Position numbers and translations under genes: made by a program | NCBI RefSeq assembly: GCF_030268885.1 | Contig: NZ_BSSA01000003.1 | Span: 248,001 to 312,000, forward strand | From: Kitasatospora phosalacinea | GTDB taxonomy: Bacteria > Actinomycetota > Actinomycetes > Streptomycetales > Streptomycetaceae | Reading direction: 5' to 3' | DNA length: 64,000 bases | In this document: positions 1 through 8,831 of the stretch, one piece after another | Position numbering within the stretch: position 1 is the stretch's first letter | Layout of the letters: each line of letters opens with the position of its first letter | Notes under the pieces: generated by a model | Database searches by the model: none | Told to the model about the DNA's origin: nothing | What the model saw: only the letters and a program-made list of their open reading frames with translations

Positions 1-489
1 GCACCGGGGATGCTGCTCGACGACTACCGCATCCAGGCCACCCAGGCGATGTCCGTGGGCGGCCCCGAGGTCCGGAAGGCCGTGAACGTGCTGCTGACCA
101 GCGGCACCCTGGAGGACCTGCGCGAGTTCCTGGCCACGGGGCTCAAGGAGGCCCAGGCCCGGGACAAGGCGGCCGAGCAGGCGGGCGGCAAGGACGGCGG
201 CGCGGACGGGAACGGCACGAAGGGCGAGGAGGGCCGGCCGTCGGGCAACGGCGGCAACGACGCCACCGAGGCCGGTCTGACCACCACGACCGCCACGACC
301 ACCAGCACCGCCACGACCACCAGCACCGCCACCGCCACGGAGACCGGCACCGGCACGGGCCTGGCCTTCACCGGCCCGGGCACCCCGCTCGCGGCCGTCA
401 CGACCGCGGGCGCGGCGGCGATCGCCCTCGGTGCGGCCACCCTGGTGGTCACCCGCCGCCGCAAGGAGACCGCCCCTGGCCGGGGGTGA
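1..489 (+). CDS. Cell-wall-anchored ALF-repeat protein, C-terminal fragment
   Basis: The 5' end lies outside the window; the frame is open from base 1. The first 55 or so codons look like an ALF repeat (GG, V, LxSGTxEDLRxFL, G pattern), a module found in many streptomycete secreted proteins. A Gly/Asn-rich stretch and a Thr-Ala/Thr-Ser low-complexity linker follow, with an 18-bp imperfect repeat around 280-335. Codons 121-125 read LAFTG, matching the LAXTG sorting signal of class E sortases, followed by a hydrophobic segment and a terminal RRRK cluster. This is a complete wall-sorting signal, so the protein should be exported and covalently attached to peptidoglycan. The function of the missing part is unknown. 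A strong terminator follows directly. Confidence 0.85.
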   Translation, partial: APGMLLDDYRIQATQAMSVGGPEVRKAVNVLLTSGTLEDLREFLATGLKEAQARDKAAEQAGGKDGGADGNGTKGEEGRPSGNGGNDATEAGLTTTTATTTSTATTTSTATATETGTGTGLAFTGPGTPLAAVTTAGAAAIALGAATLVVTRRRKETAPGRG

Positions 490-499
490 GAACGGCGAG

Positions 500-541
500 G
501 CCGTGGCTTCGGGCCGCCCGAACGGCGCCCGAAGCCACGGC
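500..541 (+). terminator. Intrinsic terminator after the LAXTG protein
   Basis: A perfect 15-bp inverted repeat (500-514 with 527-541) encloses a 12-nt loop just after the stop codon. There is no T tract, as is usual in high-GC actinomycetes. It also faces the 3' end of the convergent TetR gene, so it may work in both directions. Confidence 0.85.
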
Positions 542-606
542 ACGCCCCGGCGGTGAACCGTGAGCAGCTCCGGGCCCGCCGTTCCCCGGCCCCTACCGGG
601 CCCTCC

Positions 607-1377
607 TCAGAGCCCCATCTCGCGCAACCGCGCGATGAGCACTCCCGCCGGACTCTCCGCGGTCTCCAGCTCCAGCCAGCCGTGCAGCACCTCCGCGGTC
701 TGCCCGTCGCGGACGGCGGTGGCCGCGGCCATCACCACGAACTGGTCGACCAGCCAGGCGCACAGCGAGTCGGCCGGGATCTGCCGCCCCTCGTCGAGCC
801 AGCTGATCGCGGAGGCTTCGACCACCGAGATCCACGAGCGCACCAGCAGGGTGAGCCGCGGCCCGGCCTCCCGCACGCCGAGGTGGCGCAGGGTGCGCCG
901 GAGCGCCGCCCGGCGCACGTCGTCGACGATGGCCGAGGTGCGCGCGGTCTCGACGACGGAGCCGCCGCGCAGCAGCGCGCCGTAGCCCGCGGCGTGCTCG
1001 CCGACGAAGTCGAAGTAGCGGTGCAGGACGGCGCCGAGCTGCTGGGTGGGGGTGCCGTCGGTGGGTTCGACGGCGAAGCGGGTGGTGAGCTCGGAGGCGG
1101 CGCTGCGCAGCGCCGCCTCGTACAACTGCTGCTTTCCCCCGGCGAAGTAGCGGTAGACGAGCGGCCGGGAGGCGCCCGCGGCCTCCGCGACGTCGTCGAG
1201 GGAGACCTCCTCGGGCGGGCGGGCGGCGAAGAGTTCGAGGGCGACGGCGATGAGTTGTTCGCGCCGTTGCTGGACGGGCAGTCGGCGGTAGGCGGCGCGG
1301 CGTGGGCGCTCCGCGGCGGTGGGGTCGTCGACGGGTTCCTCGACGGGGTCCCCGACGGGGGAGGGGGTCGCTGCCAT
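607..1377 (-). CDS. TetR/AcrR-family transcriptional regulator
   Basis: The protein has 256 residues. After a Pro/Glu-rich N-terminal tail comes a classic TetR DNA-binding domain at about residues 33-80, with the signature SLDDVAEAAGASRPLVYRYF. The C-terminal part is helical and should form the ligand and dimer domain; no ligand can be read from it. I chose the ATG at 1375-1377 because the longer frame upstream is Arg/Pro-rich and unlike TetR proteins. The gene is divergent from the rhomboid-like gene across a 139-bp gap, so it may regulate itself or that neighbour. Confidence 0.9.
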   Translation of the reverse strand: MAATPSPVGDPVEEPVDDPTAAERPRRAAYRRLPVQQRREQLIAVALELFAARPPEEVSLDDVAEAAGASRPLVYRYFAGGKQQLYEAALRSAASELTTRFAVEPTDGTPTQQLGAVLHRYFDFVGEHAAGYGALLRGGSVVETARTSAIVDDVRRAALRRTLRHLGVREAGPRLTLLVRSWISVVEASAISWLDEGRQIPADSLCAWLVDQFVVMAAATAVRDGQTAEVLHGWLELETAESPAGVLIARLREMGL

Positions 1378-1516
1378 GCGTGCCAGGGTAGACCTCGGGC
1401 GGGGCCGCCGGACCCCCTCCGCACGGCCGCTACCGGCGGGTTCCCGCCGGGCGGGGCCCGCTCCGGGGCCGCAGACTGTGGGCAGGTGTCGGGTGAGTCG
1501 CGGCGAGGAGCGGCCG

Positions 1517-2167
1517 GTGCGGTGGGTGCGGGCGGTGGCGCGATGGGTCGGGAAGTCCCCGGGGACGTACGTGTGGCTGCTGCTGCTGGCGATCACCAGT
1601 TTCGTGGTGGCGCGGATGGACCCGGCGGCGCTGGAGTACTTCCTGCAGAAGCGTTCCACCAACCTCGACCAGCTCTCCTCGCACCCGGTGCACGCCCTGC
1701 TGGCCAGCCTGATCTGGACCGAGCAGGCGAACTTCCTCTTCTACTTCGTGGTGTTCCACGTCTTCCACGTGCCCGCCGAACGCTGGCTCGGCACCCGCCG
1801 CTGGCTGACGGTCGCGCTGACCGCGCACGTGCTGGCGACCTTCGTCAGCGAGGGCGTGGTCGCCTGGGGCGTCCACCACCACGTGCTGCCGCAGAACATG
1901 TCGACCACGGTGGACGTCGGCGTGTCGTACGCGTTGGCCGGGGTGGAGGGCGTGCTGACGTACCGGCTGGCCGGGGCGTGGCGCTGGGTGTACGGCTGCG
2001 GGCTGGTCGGGTTCTACCTGGTGCCGCTGCTGGCCTCGCACACGTTCACCGACCTCGGGCACTTCTGCTCGGTGCTGATCGGCCTGGCGTTCCACCCGAT
2101 CACCCGGGGCCGGCCGACCTGGGACCCGTGGCGCAGCGCCCGCCGACTCGTCCCCGCGAAGGGGTGA
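1517..2167 (+). CDS. Rhomboid-like integral membrane protein
   Basis: The protein has 216 residues with five or six hydrophobic segments. It begins with the SPGTYVWLLLL-type segment seen in actinobacterial rhomboid-like proteins. A GVSYALAG segment resembles the rhomboid Ser loop, and a late membrane segment (HTFTDLGHFCSVLIG) contains two His that could supply the second catalytic residue. Whether it is an active intramembrane protease is uncertain, because the usual GxSG is only partly kept. The GTG at 1517 was chosen because GAGGAG at 1505-1510 sits 6 nt upstream; an in-frame GTG at 1493 is the alternative. Confidence 0.75.
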   Translation: MRWVRAVARWVGKSPGTYVWLLLLAITSFVVARMDPAALEYFLQKRSTNLDQLSSHPVHALLASLIWTEQANFLFYFVVFHVFHVPAERWLGTRRWLTVALTAHVLATFVSEGVVAWGVHHHVLPQNMSTTVDVGVSYALAGVEGVLTYRLAGAWRWVYGCGLVGFYLVPLLASHTFTDLGHFCSVLIGLAFHPITRGRPTWDPWRSARRLVPAKG

Positions 2168-2189
2168 CCACTTCGACAGCGGACAGGGG

Positions 2190-2217
2190 TTGAATTCGCC
2201 TGCGGCTGCGACAGGAT
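2190..2217 (+). promoter_or_regulatory. Putative promoter of the DUF885 gene
   Basis: TTGAAT (2190-2195) and CAGGAT (2212-2217) are separated by 16 nt, and the -10 ends 6 nt before the ATG at 2224. That spacing would give a leaderless or near-leaderless mRNA. The AGGA inside the -10 could instead act as a ribosome-binding site, so the start mode is ambiguous. Confidence 0.45.
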
Positions 2218-2223
2218 GGCCGG

Positions 2224-3936
2224 ATGGCTCATGAACTGAACGTCCCTCACCCGAGCGGCCCCACCCCGCGCCGCCTCGCCGACTCCTACGTCCACGCGCT
2301 CGCCGAGGTCGACCCGCTGACCGCGGTGTACCTCGGCCTCAACCCGGAGGACGACCGGCTCACCGACCTGTCGTCCGAGGGCATCGAAGCCACCGCCGAG
2401 CTGGCCCGCCGCACCCTCGCCGCCCTGGACGAGCTGGAGGCGTCCGGCCCGGTCGAGGACGAGGCCGAGCGCCGCTGCGCCCGGCTGCTGCGCGAGCGGC
2501 TGACCGCCGAACTGGCCGTGCACGACGCGGGCGAGGGCTACCGCAGCGTCCGCAACCTGGGTTCGCCGGTGCACAACACCCGCGAGATGTTCACCCTGCT
2601 GCCCACCGGGACCGACGAGGACTGGCAGCGCCTGGGCCGTCGGCTGGCCCGCTTCCCGCTGGCGATGGCCCAGTACCGGCAGAGCCTGGAGGAGGGAATC
2701 CGGCGCGGCCTGCTGTCGGCGCCGCGCCAGGTGGAGACGGTGGTCGGCCAGTTCGGCGAGTGGATCGACGGCGAGACCCCCGGCGGCTGGTTCGGCGAAC
2801 TGGTCGCCGCCGCCCCCGAGCACCTGCGCGGGCAGCTGACCGCCACCGCGGTCGAGGCCACCGCCGCGCTCGCCGACCTGCGCGACTGGATGCGCGACGC
2901 GTACGCCCCCGCCGCGAAGGGCACCCCCGACGCGGTCGGCCGCGAGCGCTACGCCCGCTGGGTGCGGTTCTGGACGGGCGCCGAGCTCGACCTGGACGAG
3001 GCGTACCGCTGGGCCTGGGAGCAGTTCCACGACCTGGACGCCCAGATGCGGGCCGAGGCGGAGAAGGTCCGTCCGGGCGCGACCCCGATGCAGGCGATGA
3101 AGTGGCTGGAGACCGACGGCCCGGCGATCCGCGGCGAGCAGGAGGTGCAGGAGTACCTGCAGGGCCTGATGGACCGGGCGATCAACGACCTCCAGGGCAC
3201 CCACTTCGACCTGGCCGAGCCGCTGCTCAAGGTCGAGTCGCGGATCGCCCCGCCCGGCAGCGCCGCCGCCCCGTACTACACCCAGCCCTCGCTGGACTTC
3301 TCCCGCCCCGGCCGGACCTGGCTGCCGACCCTGGGCCGGGAGGCGTTCCCGGAGTGGGACCTGGTCTCCACCTGGTACCACGAGGGCGTCCCGGGCCACC
3401 ACCTGCAGCTGGCCCAGTGGACGTACGTCGCCGACCGGCTCTCCACCTACCAGGTCACCCTGGGCGGGGTCAGCGCCAACATGGAGGGCTGGGCGCTGTA
3501 CGCCGAGCGCCTGATGGACGAGCTCGGCTACCTCACCGACCCGGGCCACCGCCTCGGCTACCTGAACGCCCAGATGATGCGGGCGCTGCGGGTGATCGTC
3601 GACATCGGCATGCACGCCGAGCTGGACTTCCCGGCCGACTCGCCGTTCGCCCCCGGCGAGGCGATGACGCCGGAGCGGGCCCGCGCGTTCTTCGGCTCCT
3701 ACTGCGGCCTGTCCGCGGGCTTCCTGGACAGCGAACTGGTGCGCTACCTCGGCCTGCCCGGCCAGGCGATCGGCTACAAGCTCGGCGAGCGGGCCTGGCT
3801 GCGCGGACGGGCCGCGGCCCGGGCGGCGGCCGAGGCGCGCGGCGAGGAGTTCGACCTCAAGGGCTGGCACATGGCGGCGCTGTCCCAGGGCTCGCTGGGC
3901 CTGGACGACCTGGTCACCGAGCTGGGCGCGCTGTAA
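2224..3936 (+). CDS. DUF885-family protein, probable zinc metallopeptidase
   Basis: The protein has 570 residues, normal for DUF885. The diagnostic metal-site motif HExxPGHH appears as WYHEGVPGHHLQ (codons begin near 3394). A conserved GWALYAE segment follows about 25 residues later and would supply the third ligand in the gluzincin-like fold. There is no signal peptide, so a cytoplasmic peptidase is likely. No member is tied to a substrate here. It stands alone between the rhomboid-like gene and the MFS exporter, with its own promoter and a terminator-like hairpin. Confidence 0.85.
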   Translation: MAHELNVPHPSGPTPRRLADSYVHALAEVDPLTAVYLGLNPEDDRLTDLSSEGIEATAELARRTLAALDELEASGPVEDEAERRCARLLRERLTAELAVHDAGEGYRSVRNLGSPVHNTREMFTLLPTGTDEDWQRLGRRLARFPLAMAQYRQSLEEGIRRGLLSAPRQVETVVGQFGEWIDGETPGGWFGELVAAAPEHLRGQLTATAVEATAALADLRDWMRDAYAPAAKGTPDAVGRERYARWVRFWTGAELDLDEAYRWAWEQFHDLDAQMRAEAEKVRPGATPMQAMKWLETDGPAIRGEQEVQEYLQGLMDRAINDLQGTHFDLAEPLLKVESRIAPPGSAAAPYYTQPSLDFSRPGRTWLPTLGREAFPEWDLVSTWYHEGVPGHHLQLAQWTYVADRLSTYQVTLGGVSANMEGWALYAERLMDELGYLTDPGHRLGYLNAQMMRALRVIVDIGMHAELDFPADSPFAPGEAMTPERARAFFGSYCGLSAGFLDSELVRYLGLPGQAIGYKLGERAWLRGRAAARAAAEARGEEFDLKGWHMAALSQGSLGLDDLVTELGAL

Positions 3937-3959
3937 CCGGAGCGACCGGACGACCGCGT

Positions 3960-3990
3960 CCCGGGTGGCCGATGCGGCCGGGCACCCGGG
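3960..3990 (+). terminator. Terminator-like hairpin after the DUF885 gene
   Basis: CCCGGGTG (3960-3967) pairs with CACCCGGG (3983-3990), with an inner GCC/GGC pairing. It lies 24 nt after the stop codon. Confidence 0.55.
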
Positions 3991-4116
3991 GCCGCCGTCC
4001 CGAATGCTGACATCAACGGACAATCCGCCTTGCCGTCGCCCCGTTCGGGGGTTTCCCTGGGAAGAGCGCCGTACGCGCCCAGCCCCACTCCCGATCCTGC
4101 GGAAGGCGGCCCCACG

Positions 4117-5613
4117 GTGACCCCCCAGCACGCCCCCGAGACCTCCGAGGCCGACCCGCGCCGCTGGTGGGCCCTGGCAGTCATCGCCATCGCCCAGCTG
4201 ATGATCGTCCTCGACGCGACGATCGTGAACATCGCCCTCCCGTCCGCGCAGAAGGCGCTGGACATCTCCGACGCCAACCGGCAGTGGGTGATCACCGCCT
4301 ACACGCTGGCCTTCGGCGGCCTGCTGCTGCTCGGCGGCCGGATCGGCGACCTCTTCGGCCGCAAGCGGACCTTCCTGGTCGGCCTGCTCGGCTTCGCCCT
4401 CGCCTCCGGCATCGGAGGCTTCGCCACCACCGGCGCCGTGCTCTTCGCCGCCCGCGCCCTCCAGGGCGCCTTCGGCGCACTGCTCGCCCCGTCCGCGCTC
4501 TCCCTGCTCTCCGTCACCTTCCGCGACCCGCGCGAACGCGCCACCGCCTTCGGCATCTTCGGCGCCCTGGCCGGCGGCGGCGCGGCGATCGGCCTGATCA
4601 CCGGCGGACTGCTCACCGAGTACCTGTCCTGGCGCTGGTGCCTGTACGTCAACATCCCGATCGCGATCGTCACCGGCATCGGCGCGTACTACCTGCTGGT
4701 CCGCGACCACATCGACCGCTCCCGCCGGGTCCGGCTCGACCTGCCCGGTGCGGTGCTCGGCTGCGGCGGCCTGCTGGCCATCGTGTACGGCACCTCCGAG
4801 GCGGTCTCCCGCGGCTGGGACGACTGGCTGGTGCTCACCGCGCTCTGCGTCGGCGTCGCCCTGCTCGCGGTCTTCGCCCTGGTCGAGCGCCGCACCGAGC
4901 ACGCCCTGCTGCCGATCCACCTGATCAGCGACCGCAACCGGGCGGGCGGCGCGCTCTCCGTGGGGCTCGCCGTGATCGGCATGTTCGGCCTGTTCCTCTT
5001 CCTCACCTACTACCTGCAGGTGATCAAGGGCTACTCGCCGATCAAGGCCGGCGTCTCCTTCCTGCCGATGACCGCCGCCATCGTGGTCAGCGCCGCGGGC
5101 CTCGCCTCCCGGCTGATGACCCGCGTCCCGACCCGCAACCTGGTCGTCCCCGGCCTGCTGCTCGGCGCCGGGGGCATGGCCTGGCTCACCCAGATCAAGG
5201 TCGACAGCCCCTACACCACCATGGTGCTGCCCGCCGAACTGCTGCTCGGCTTCGGCATGGGCCTGGTCTTCATGCCCACCATGAGCCTGGCCACCCTGGG
5301 CGTCGCCCCGCAGGAGACCGGCGCCGCCTCCGCCATCATCAACAGCGCCCAGCAGGTCGGCGGCTCGATCGGCACCGCCCTGCTCAACACCATCGCCGCC
5401 AGCGTCACCGCCACCTACCTGGCCGCCCGCAACCCCACCGACCCGCTGGTCCAGGCCCAGGGCGCGGTGCACGGCTACGCCGTCGCCACCACCGTCGCGA
5501 TGGGCATCCTGCTGGCCGCCGCGGTGATCGCCTTCCTGATGATCAACCACCGCCCGGCCCCCGGCGAGGCCGAGGGCGAGGACGCCGCCGCCGCGGCCCG
5601 CGCCGCGGTCTGA
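4117..5613 (+). CDS. MFS drug:H+ antiporter, DHA2 family (14 TMS)
   Basis: The protein has 498 residues with about 14 predicted membrane segments, the size and layout of the DHA2 exporter family. Motif A is seen as GGRIGDLFGRKR in the loop after TMS2, and the N-terminal D-x-T-I-V-N-I-A-L-P motif typical of these exporters is present. It probably exports a lipophilic cation or antibiotic in exchange for protons; the substrate cannot be inferred. The GTG at 4117 was chosen because GGAAGG lies about 10 nt upstream and family members start just before this point. An in-frame ATG at 4030 would add 29 Pro-rich residues. No regulator is adjacent. Confidence 0.9.
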   Translation: MTPQHAPETSEADPRRWWALAVIAIAQLMIVLDATIVNIALPSAQKALDISDANRQWVITAYTLAFGGLLLLGGRIGDLFGRKRTFLVGLLGFALASGIGGFATTGAVLFAARALQGAFGALLAPSALSLLSVTFRDPRERATAFGIFGALAGGGAAIGLITGGLLTEYLSWRWCLYVNIPIAIVTGIGAYYLLVRDHIDRSRRVRLDLPGAVLGCGGLLAIVYGTSEAVSRGWDDWLVLTALCVGVALLAVFALVERRTEHALLPIHLISDRNRAGGALSVGLAVIGMFGLFLFLTYYLQVIKGYSPIKAGVSFLPMTAAIVVSAAGLASRLMTRVPTRNLVVPGLLLGAGGMAWLTQIKVDSPYTTMVLPAELLLGFGMGLVFMPTMSLATLGVAPQETGAASAIINSAQQVGGSIGTALLNTIAASVTATYLAARNPTDPLVQAQGAVHGYAVATTVAMGILLAAAVIAFLMINHRPAPGEAEGEDAAAAARAAV

Positions 5614-5638
5614 CCCCTCCGGGCCCGGCCCGGACCGC

Positions 5639-5669
5639 GGGGCGGGTGTCGCACCGGGCGGCCCGCCCC
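5639..5669 (+). terminator. Possible terminator after the MFS gene
   Basis: GGGGCGGG (5639-5646) can pair with CCCGCCCC (5662-5669) around a 15-nt loop. It lies 25 nt past the stop codon. Confidence 0.4.
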
Positions 5670-5848
5670 CGGCCGTGGCACGCTGCTGTGCTGCACGCCG
5701 CCGGAAAACTCACGAGCCTCCCAGGGACTCATGACGGCTTTCCCAGTTCGACGGCGGATATTGGGGCAGGCGGTGTGCGACAGGTGCCCGCGTCGGAACC
5801 GCGGCGCGGGCGCCGCCACGACCAGGAGCAGCGGGAGCGGGGCAACGA

Positions 5849-6802
5849 ATGGGACGACACACCAGGCCGGAGGAGCGCCGCACCCTGCGGCCGGTCGCCT
5901 TCACCTCCTTCCTCGCCGTCGGCGCCGTCGGGGTGATGGCGGCCGCGGGCCTGCTCACCGTCCACCTGCGCGACGCCGGGGACCCCAGCAGCGACGGCGT
6001 CGCCCCGGCCACCTCCGCCAGCGCCTCCCCGTCCCCGTCCCCTTCGCCCTCCCTCGCTCCCGCGCCCTCCCCCTCGCCCAGCGCCCCCGCCGCCGTCGTG
6101 CTGCAGGACGCCCCCGCCACCGGGCCCACCCTGCAGGCCCCGCCCTCCGCACCCCCCGACGTCCCGCTCGGCGTCACCACCACCGCCCCCGACGACGCCG
6201 AATCCCGCCGGGTCGGCGCCCTGTTCTCCGGCCCGACCGGCCCCGGCAACCACTTCTGCACCGCCAGCGTCATCGACAGCCCCGGCCGCAACCTGATCCT
6301 CACCGCCGCCCACTGCCTGTCCGGCGCGAACGGCACCACCTTCGTCCCCGGCTACCGCAACGGCCAGGCCCCGTACGGGACTTGGCAGGTGACCAAGGTC
6401 TACACCGCGGACGGCTGGCAGTCCGGCAACGACCCCGACGAGGACTTCGCGATCCTCGCCGTCGCTCCCAACGACGGCCGCCAGATCGAGGACGCCCTCG
6501 GCGGCAACCCCCTCGGCACCGACGCCGCCTGGACCGTCCGGGCCCGCCTCTACGGCTACCCCGCCGGCACCGAACTCCCCGTCGTCTGCACCAACACCAC
6601 CAGCCGCCAGGACACCTACCAGCGCCGCATCGACTGCCCCGCCTTCCCCGGCGGCACCAGCGGCGGCCCCTTCGTCGACGCCGCCACCGGCCAGGTCATC
6701 GGCGTCATCGGCGGCTACCAACAGGGCGGCGCCACCGACGACGTCTCCTACAGCGCGGCCTTCGACCACACCATCGCCGACCTCCTGTCCCGAGCCGGCT
6801 GA
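5849..6802 (+). CDS. Secreted or membrane-anchored trypsin-like serine protease
   Basis: The protein has 317 residues. It starts with a basic segment and one hydrophobic helix (about residues 14-40) that serves as a signal peptide or anchor, followed by a Pro-Ser linker (about 55-80). The chymotrypsin-fold domain then shows all three catalytic motifs: TAAHC (His), DEDFAIL (Asp) and GGTSGGP (Ser). Paired Cys residues around the motifs fit disulphides formed outside the cell. The Pro-Ser spacer suggests display at the surface rather than free release. Substrate specificity is not evident. It is monocistronic. Confidence 0.9.
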   Translation: MGRHTRPEERRTLRPVAFTSFLAVGAVGVMAAAGLLTVHLRDAGDPSSDGVAPATSASASPSPSPSPSLAPAPSPSPSAPAAVVLQDAPATGPTLQAPPSAPPDVPLGVTTTAPDDAESRRVGALFSGPTGPGNHFCTASVIDSPGRNLILTAAHCLSGANGTTFVPGYRNGQAPYGTWQVTKVYTADGWQSGNDPDEDFAILAVAPNDGRQIEDALGGNPLGTDAAWTVRARLYGYPAGTELPVVCTNTTSRQDTYQRRIDCPAFPGGTSGGPFVDAATGQVIGVIGGYQQGGATDDVSYSAAFDHTIADLLSRAG

Positions 6803-6918
6803 GCGCGCCCCGTCGGAGGACCCTTCCAGGGCCCCCGGATCTGCAACAGCCCGTTCCCCGCGTCCCCCTCCGGGGTCCACCATGGGACCGTTGACGCCCA
6901 CGGCACGGGGGAGGCGCG

Positions 6919-7674
6919 GTGTTCCGGCGCTGGTGGTGGTTCCCGAAGGGCACGGCCGCGGCCCCGCCCCCGCCGGAGGCGCTCTCCCGGCGGGAGCTGC
7001 GGGCCCGGAGGGCCCTGGTGCTGGGGGAGTGGGAGGCCCTGCGGGAGCACCTGCGCCAGGTCGCGGCCGAGCGGGTCACCGCCGCCGGGGAGGTGTTCCG
7101 GTCCGCCGAACTGGAGCTGGAGGGCGGGGAGCCCGCCGCCCGCCGCGCCTACCAGTGGGCGCTGGAGGCGTACGAGGCCGCGGGTCGGCTCCTCGACCAC
7201 GCGGGGGACGCGGAGACCGACCTGCCCGACCTGGCGGCGACCGTCCTCCTCGCCGAGCAGGCCGTCGAACGCCTCGCCGCCGCCCACCTGTTGCACGCGG
7301 GGCAGCGGCCGGGCCCGCTGCTGGTGCGCTGCTACTGGAACCCGCTGCACGGCCCGGCCGAGACCGCCCCGGAGCCGCCCAGGGGCCGCAAGGCCCGGCA
7401 GCGCAAGCACGTGACCGCCCGGGAGGCCGCCGCCGAGCGACGCCCCGCCTGCCGTTCCTGCCGGGCCGCGATCCTGGCGGGCCGGACCCCGGACGTCCTG
7501 CCCGCGCTGCTGCCCGCGAAGGCCGCACCGGGGCGCAGGGGCCCGCTGCTGGTGCCCTACTTCGCCGTCCCCCGCCAGTGGTCCGCGTGGTCGACCACGG
7601 CCTGCGGCGCGTACGACCCGGGCACCCCGGCGCTGGTGCTGCGCGGGGAGCACCGCAGGCCCGGGCCGCGCTGA
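6919..7674 (+). CDS. Uncharacterised actinobacterial protein with a CxxC motif
   Basis: I do not recognise a named family. The 251-residue product begins with an aromatic/basic patch (FRRWWWFPKG), then a long Ala/Glu/Arg-rich helical region (about residues 25-110). A conserved-looking C-terminal part follows with CYWNPLHGP, CRSCRAA and a final CGAYDPG. The spaced Cys residues could bind a metal or form disulphides. The start is GTG 6919, with a GGGGGAGG element upstream. No signal peptide is visible. It is convergent with the next, minus-strand gene. Confidence 0.7.
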   Translation: MFRRWWWFPKGTAAAPPPPEALSRRELRARRALVLGEWEALREHLRQVAAERVTAAGEVFRSAELELEGGEPAARRAYQWALEAYEAAGRLLDHAGDAETDLPDLAATVLLAEQAVERLAAAHLLHAGQRPGPLLVRCYWNPLHGPAETAPEPPRGRKARQRKHVTAREAAAERRPACRSCRAAILAGRTPDVLPALLPAKAAPGRRGPLLVPYFAVPRQWSAWSTTACGAYDPGTPALVLRGEHRRPGPR

Positions 7675-7695
7675 GCCGTCGTCAGCCCGCCGTCG

Positions 7696-8073
7696 TCAGC
7701 CCGCCGCCGCAGCGAACCCGCCGCGCGAGCCGCCGTCCAGCAGGGCGGGCCAGTCGACCGGTCCGGTCAGCTCCGCGGCGTCGGCCAGCGACACCACGAG
7801 CGCACCCCCGGCCCGCTCGACCTCGTCGCACCACCGGGCGACCCCGTCGGTCCCGAACGACCCGCCGAGGGTGGGGAAGAGGCACCCGGCGTCGCCGGGC
7901 CCGTCCAGCACGCACATCGTCAACCGGGCGAACACCGACCACCCGTCCAAGCCGGGCACCGCCCCGTCCACGACCCGCAGCACCGGCAGCGCGTCGTGCA
8001 CGGGCGCGCCGCCCAGCAGCAGGATCGGGGCGGACGCCCCGGAGACCAGTCGGACCTGTTCGGGAGAGATCAT
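7696..8073 (-). CDS. Hypothetical protein (125 aa)
   Basis: I do not recognise a family. The product reads as a compact alpha/beta protein with hydrophobic strands such as APILLLGG and GALVVSLAD and no signal or membrane segment. The ATG at 8071-8073 was chosen over longer upstream frames, which are Arg/Gly-rich and unlike a protein. Codon third positions are strongly GC, supporting coding. A 14-bp direct duplication (containing GTCGTCAGCCCGC) lies at its stop codon, around 7677-7702. Confidence 0.55.
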   Translation of the reverse strand: MISPEQVRLVSGASAPILLLGGAPVHDALPVLRVVDGAVPGLDGWSVFARLTMCVLDGPGDAGCLFPTLGGSFGTDGVARWCDEVERAGGALVVSLADAAELTGPVDWPALLDGGSRGGFAAAAG

Positions 8074-8152
8074 CACCCGGCCACCCTGCCACACCCCGGC
8101 GGTCCGTCCGGCGGCCGTCCCGCCCGCCGGAACCCCTGGACGGCAGCGGAGT

Positions 8153-8500
8153 TCAGCGCTTCCCGCGCCGCTCGGCCACCCGCCGCTCGACCTCGGCCAG
8201 GAACCCGTCCGGCACTTCGCCGGTGGCGCGCAGGTGCGCACGCTCCGCGGCGGTGAGCGTCTCGGCGGCGCCGTCCACGGCGAAGGCGTACTCGTGCAGC
8301 CGGCCCGACGCCAGGTCGCGCCGCAGGTCGCCGGCCAACCCGGCGGACTGCCGCCCGAGAGGCCCCCCCTTGAAGGCCAACAGCGCGCTCAGCCAGCCGA
8401 ACACCCCGGGCCTGGCCGCCTTCCGGCCCAGCTGCTCCCGGACGGCCAGCCAGCACAGCCGTTCGTCCGGCAGGTTCGGGACGGGCTCCGTCCTGGTCAT
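8153..8500 (-). CDS. Hypothetical protein (115 aa)
   Basis: I do not recognise a family. The product is mostly helical and charged, with segments such as DERLCWLAVREQLGRK and LTAAERAHLRATGEVPDGFL. The ATG at 8498-8500 follows a GGAGGGGG-type ribosome-binding site on the minus strand. It lies upstream of, and on the same strand as, the 125-residue hypothetical gene with a gap of about 80 nt, so the two may be co-transcribed. Confidence 0.55.
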   Translation of the reverse strand: MTRTEPVPNLPDERLCWLAVREQLGRKAARPGVFGWLSALLAFKGGPLGRQSAGLAGDLRRDLASGRLHEYAFAVDGAAETLTAAERAHLRATGEVPDGFLAEVERRVAERRGKR

Positions 8501-8541
8501 CTCGCCACCCCCTCCCCGGGGCCCGGCGGGTCCCGGAAACG

Positions 8542-8588
8542 ACGAAGGCCCAGGCTCGCGGATCAACTCCGCCAGCCTGGGCCTTCGT
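8542..8588 (-). terminator. Terminator of the tRNA-Arg gene
   Basis: A perfect 15-bp inverted repeat (8542-8556 with 8574-8588) lies just past the tRNA 3' end on the minus strand. Confidence 0.8.
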
Positions 8589-8601
8589 TCACGTTACACA
8601 C

Positions 8602-8676
8602 TGGTGCCCCCGGTAGGATTCGAACCTACGCACCCGCCTCCGGAGGGCGGTGCTCTATCCCCTGAGCTACGGGGGC
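8602..8676 (-). tRNA. tRNA-Arg (anticodon CCG), CCA encoded
   Basis: The minus strand folds as a full cloverleaf. The acceptor stem is GCCCCCG/CGGGGGC, the D arm GCTC/GAGC, the anticodon stem CCGCC/GGCGG with loop CTCCGGA, and the T arm GTAGG-TTCGAAT-CCTAC. The anticodon is CCG, which reads the codon CGG, heavily used in high-GC genomes. The 3' CCA is encoded at 8602-8604. The mature body without CCA is 72 nt with a 4-nt variable loop. argS lies 0.9 kb away on the other strand. Confidence 0.97.
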
Positions 8677-8831
8677 CTGGGCCGCTTTTCGGGGCGACCC
8701 GGCCTGACACGGGAAACACTACCAAAGAAAGTGCACGCGTCTGCACAGGGTTCTTCCGGCCCCGCCCGACGGCCCGTCAGCGGGTGACCGGCAAGTAGCC
8801 GAAAGGCCGGACGCGGGGGACGGGGCGCGGC

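Noticed and set aside
8602..8676. Integration site of a mobile element at tRNA-Arg
   Set aside because: No integrase gene, no repeated tRNA 3' end and no change in base composition were seen on either side.
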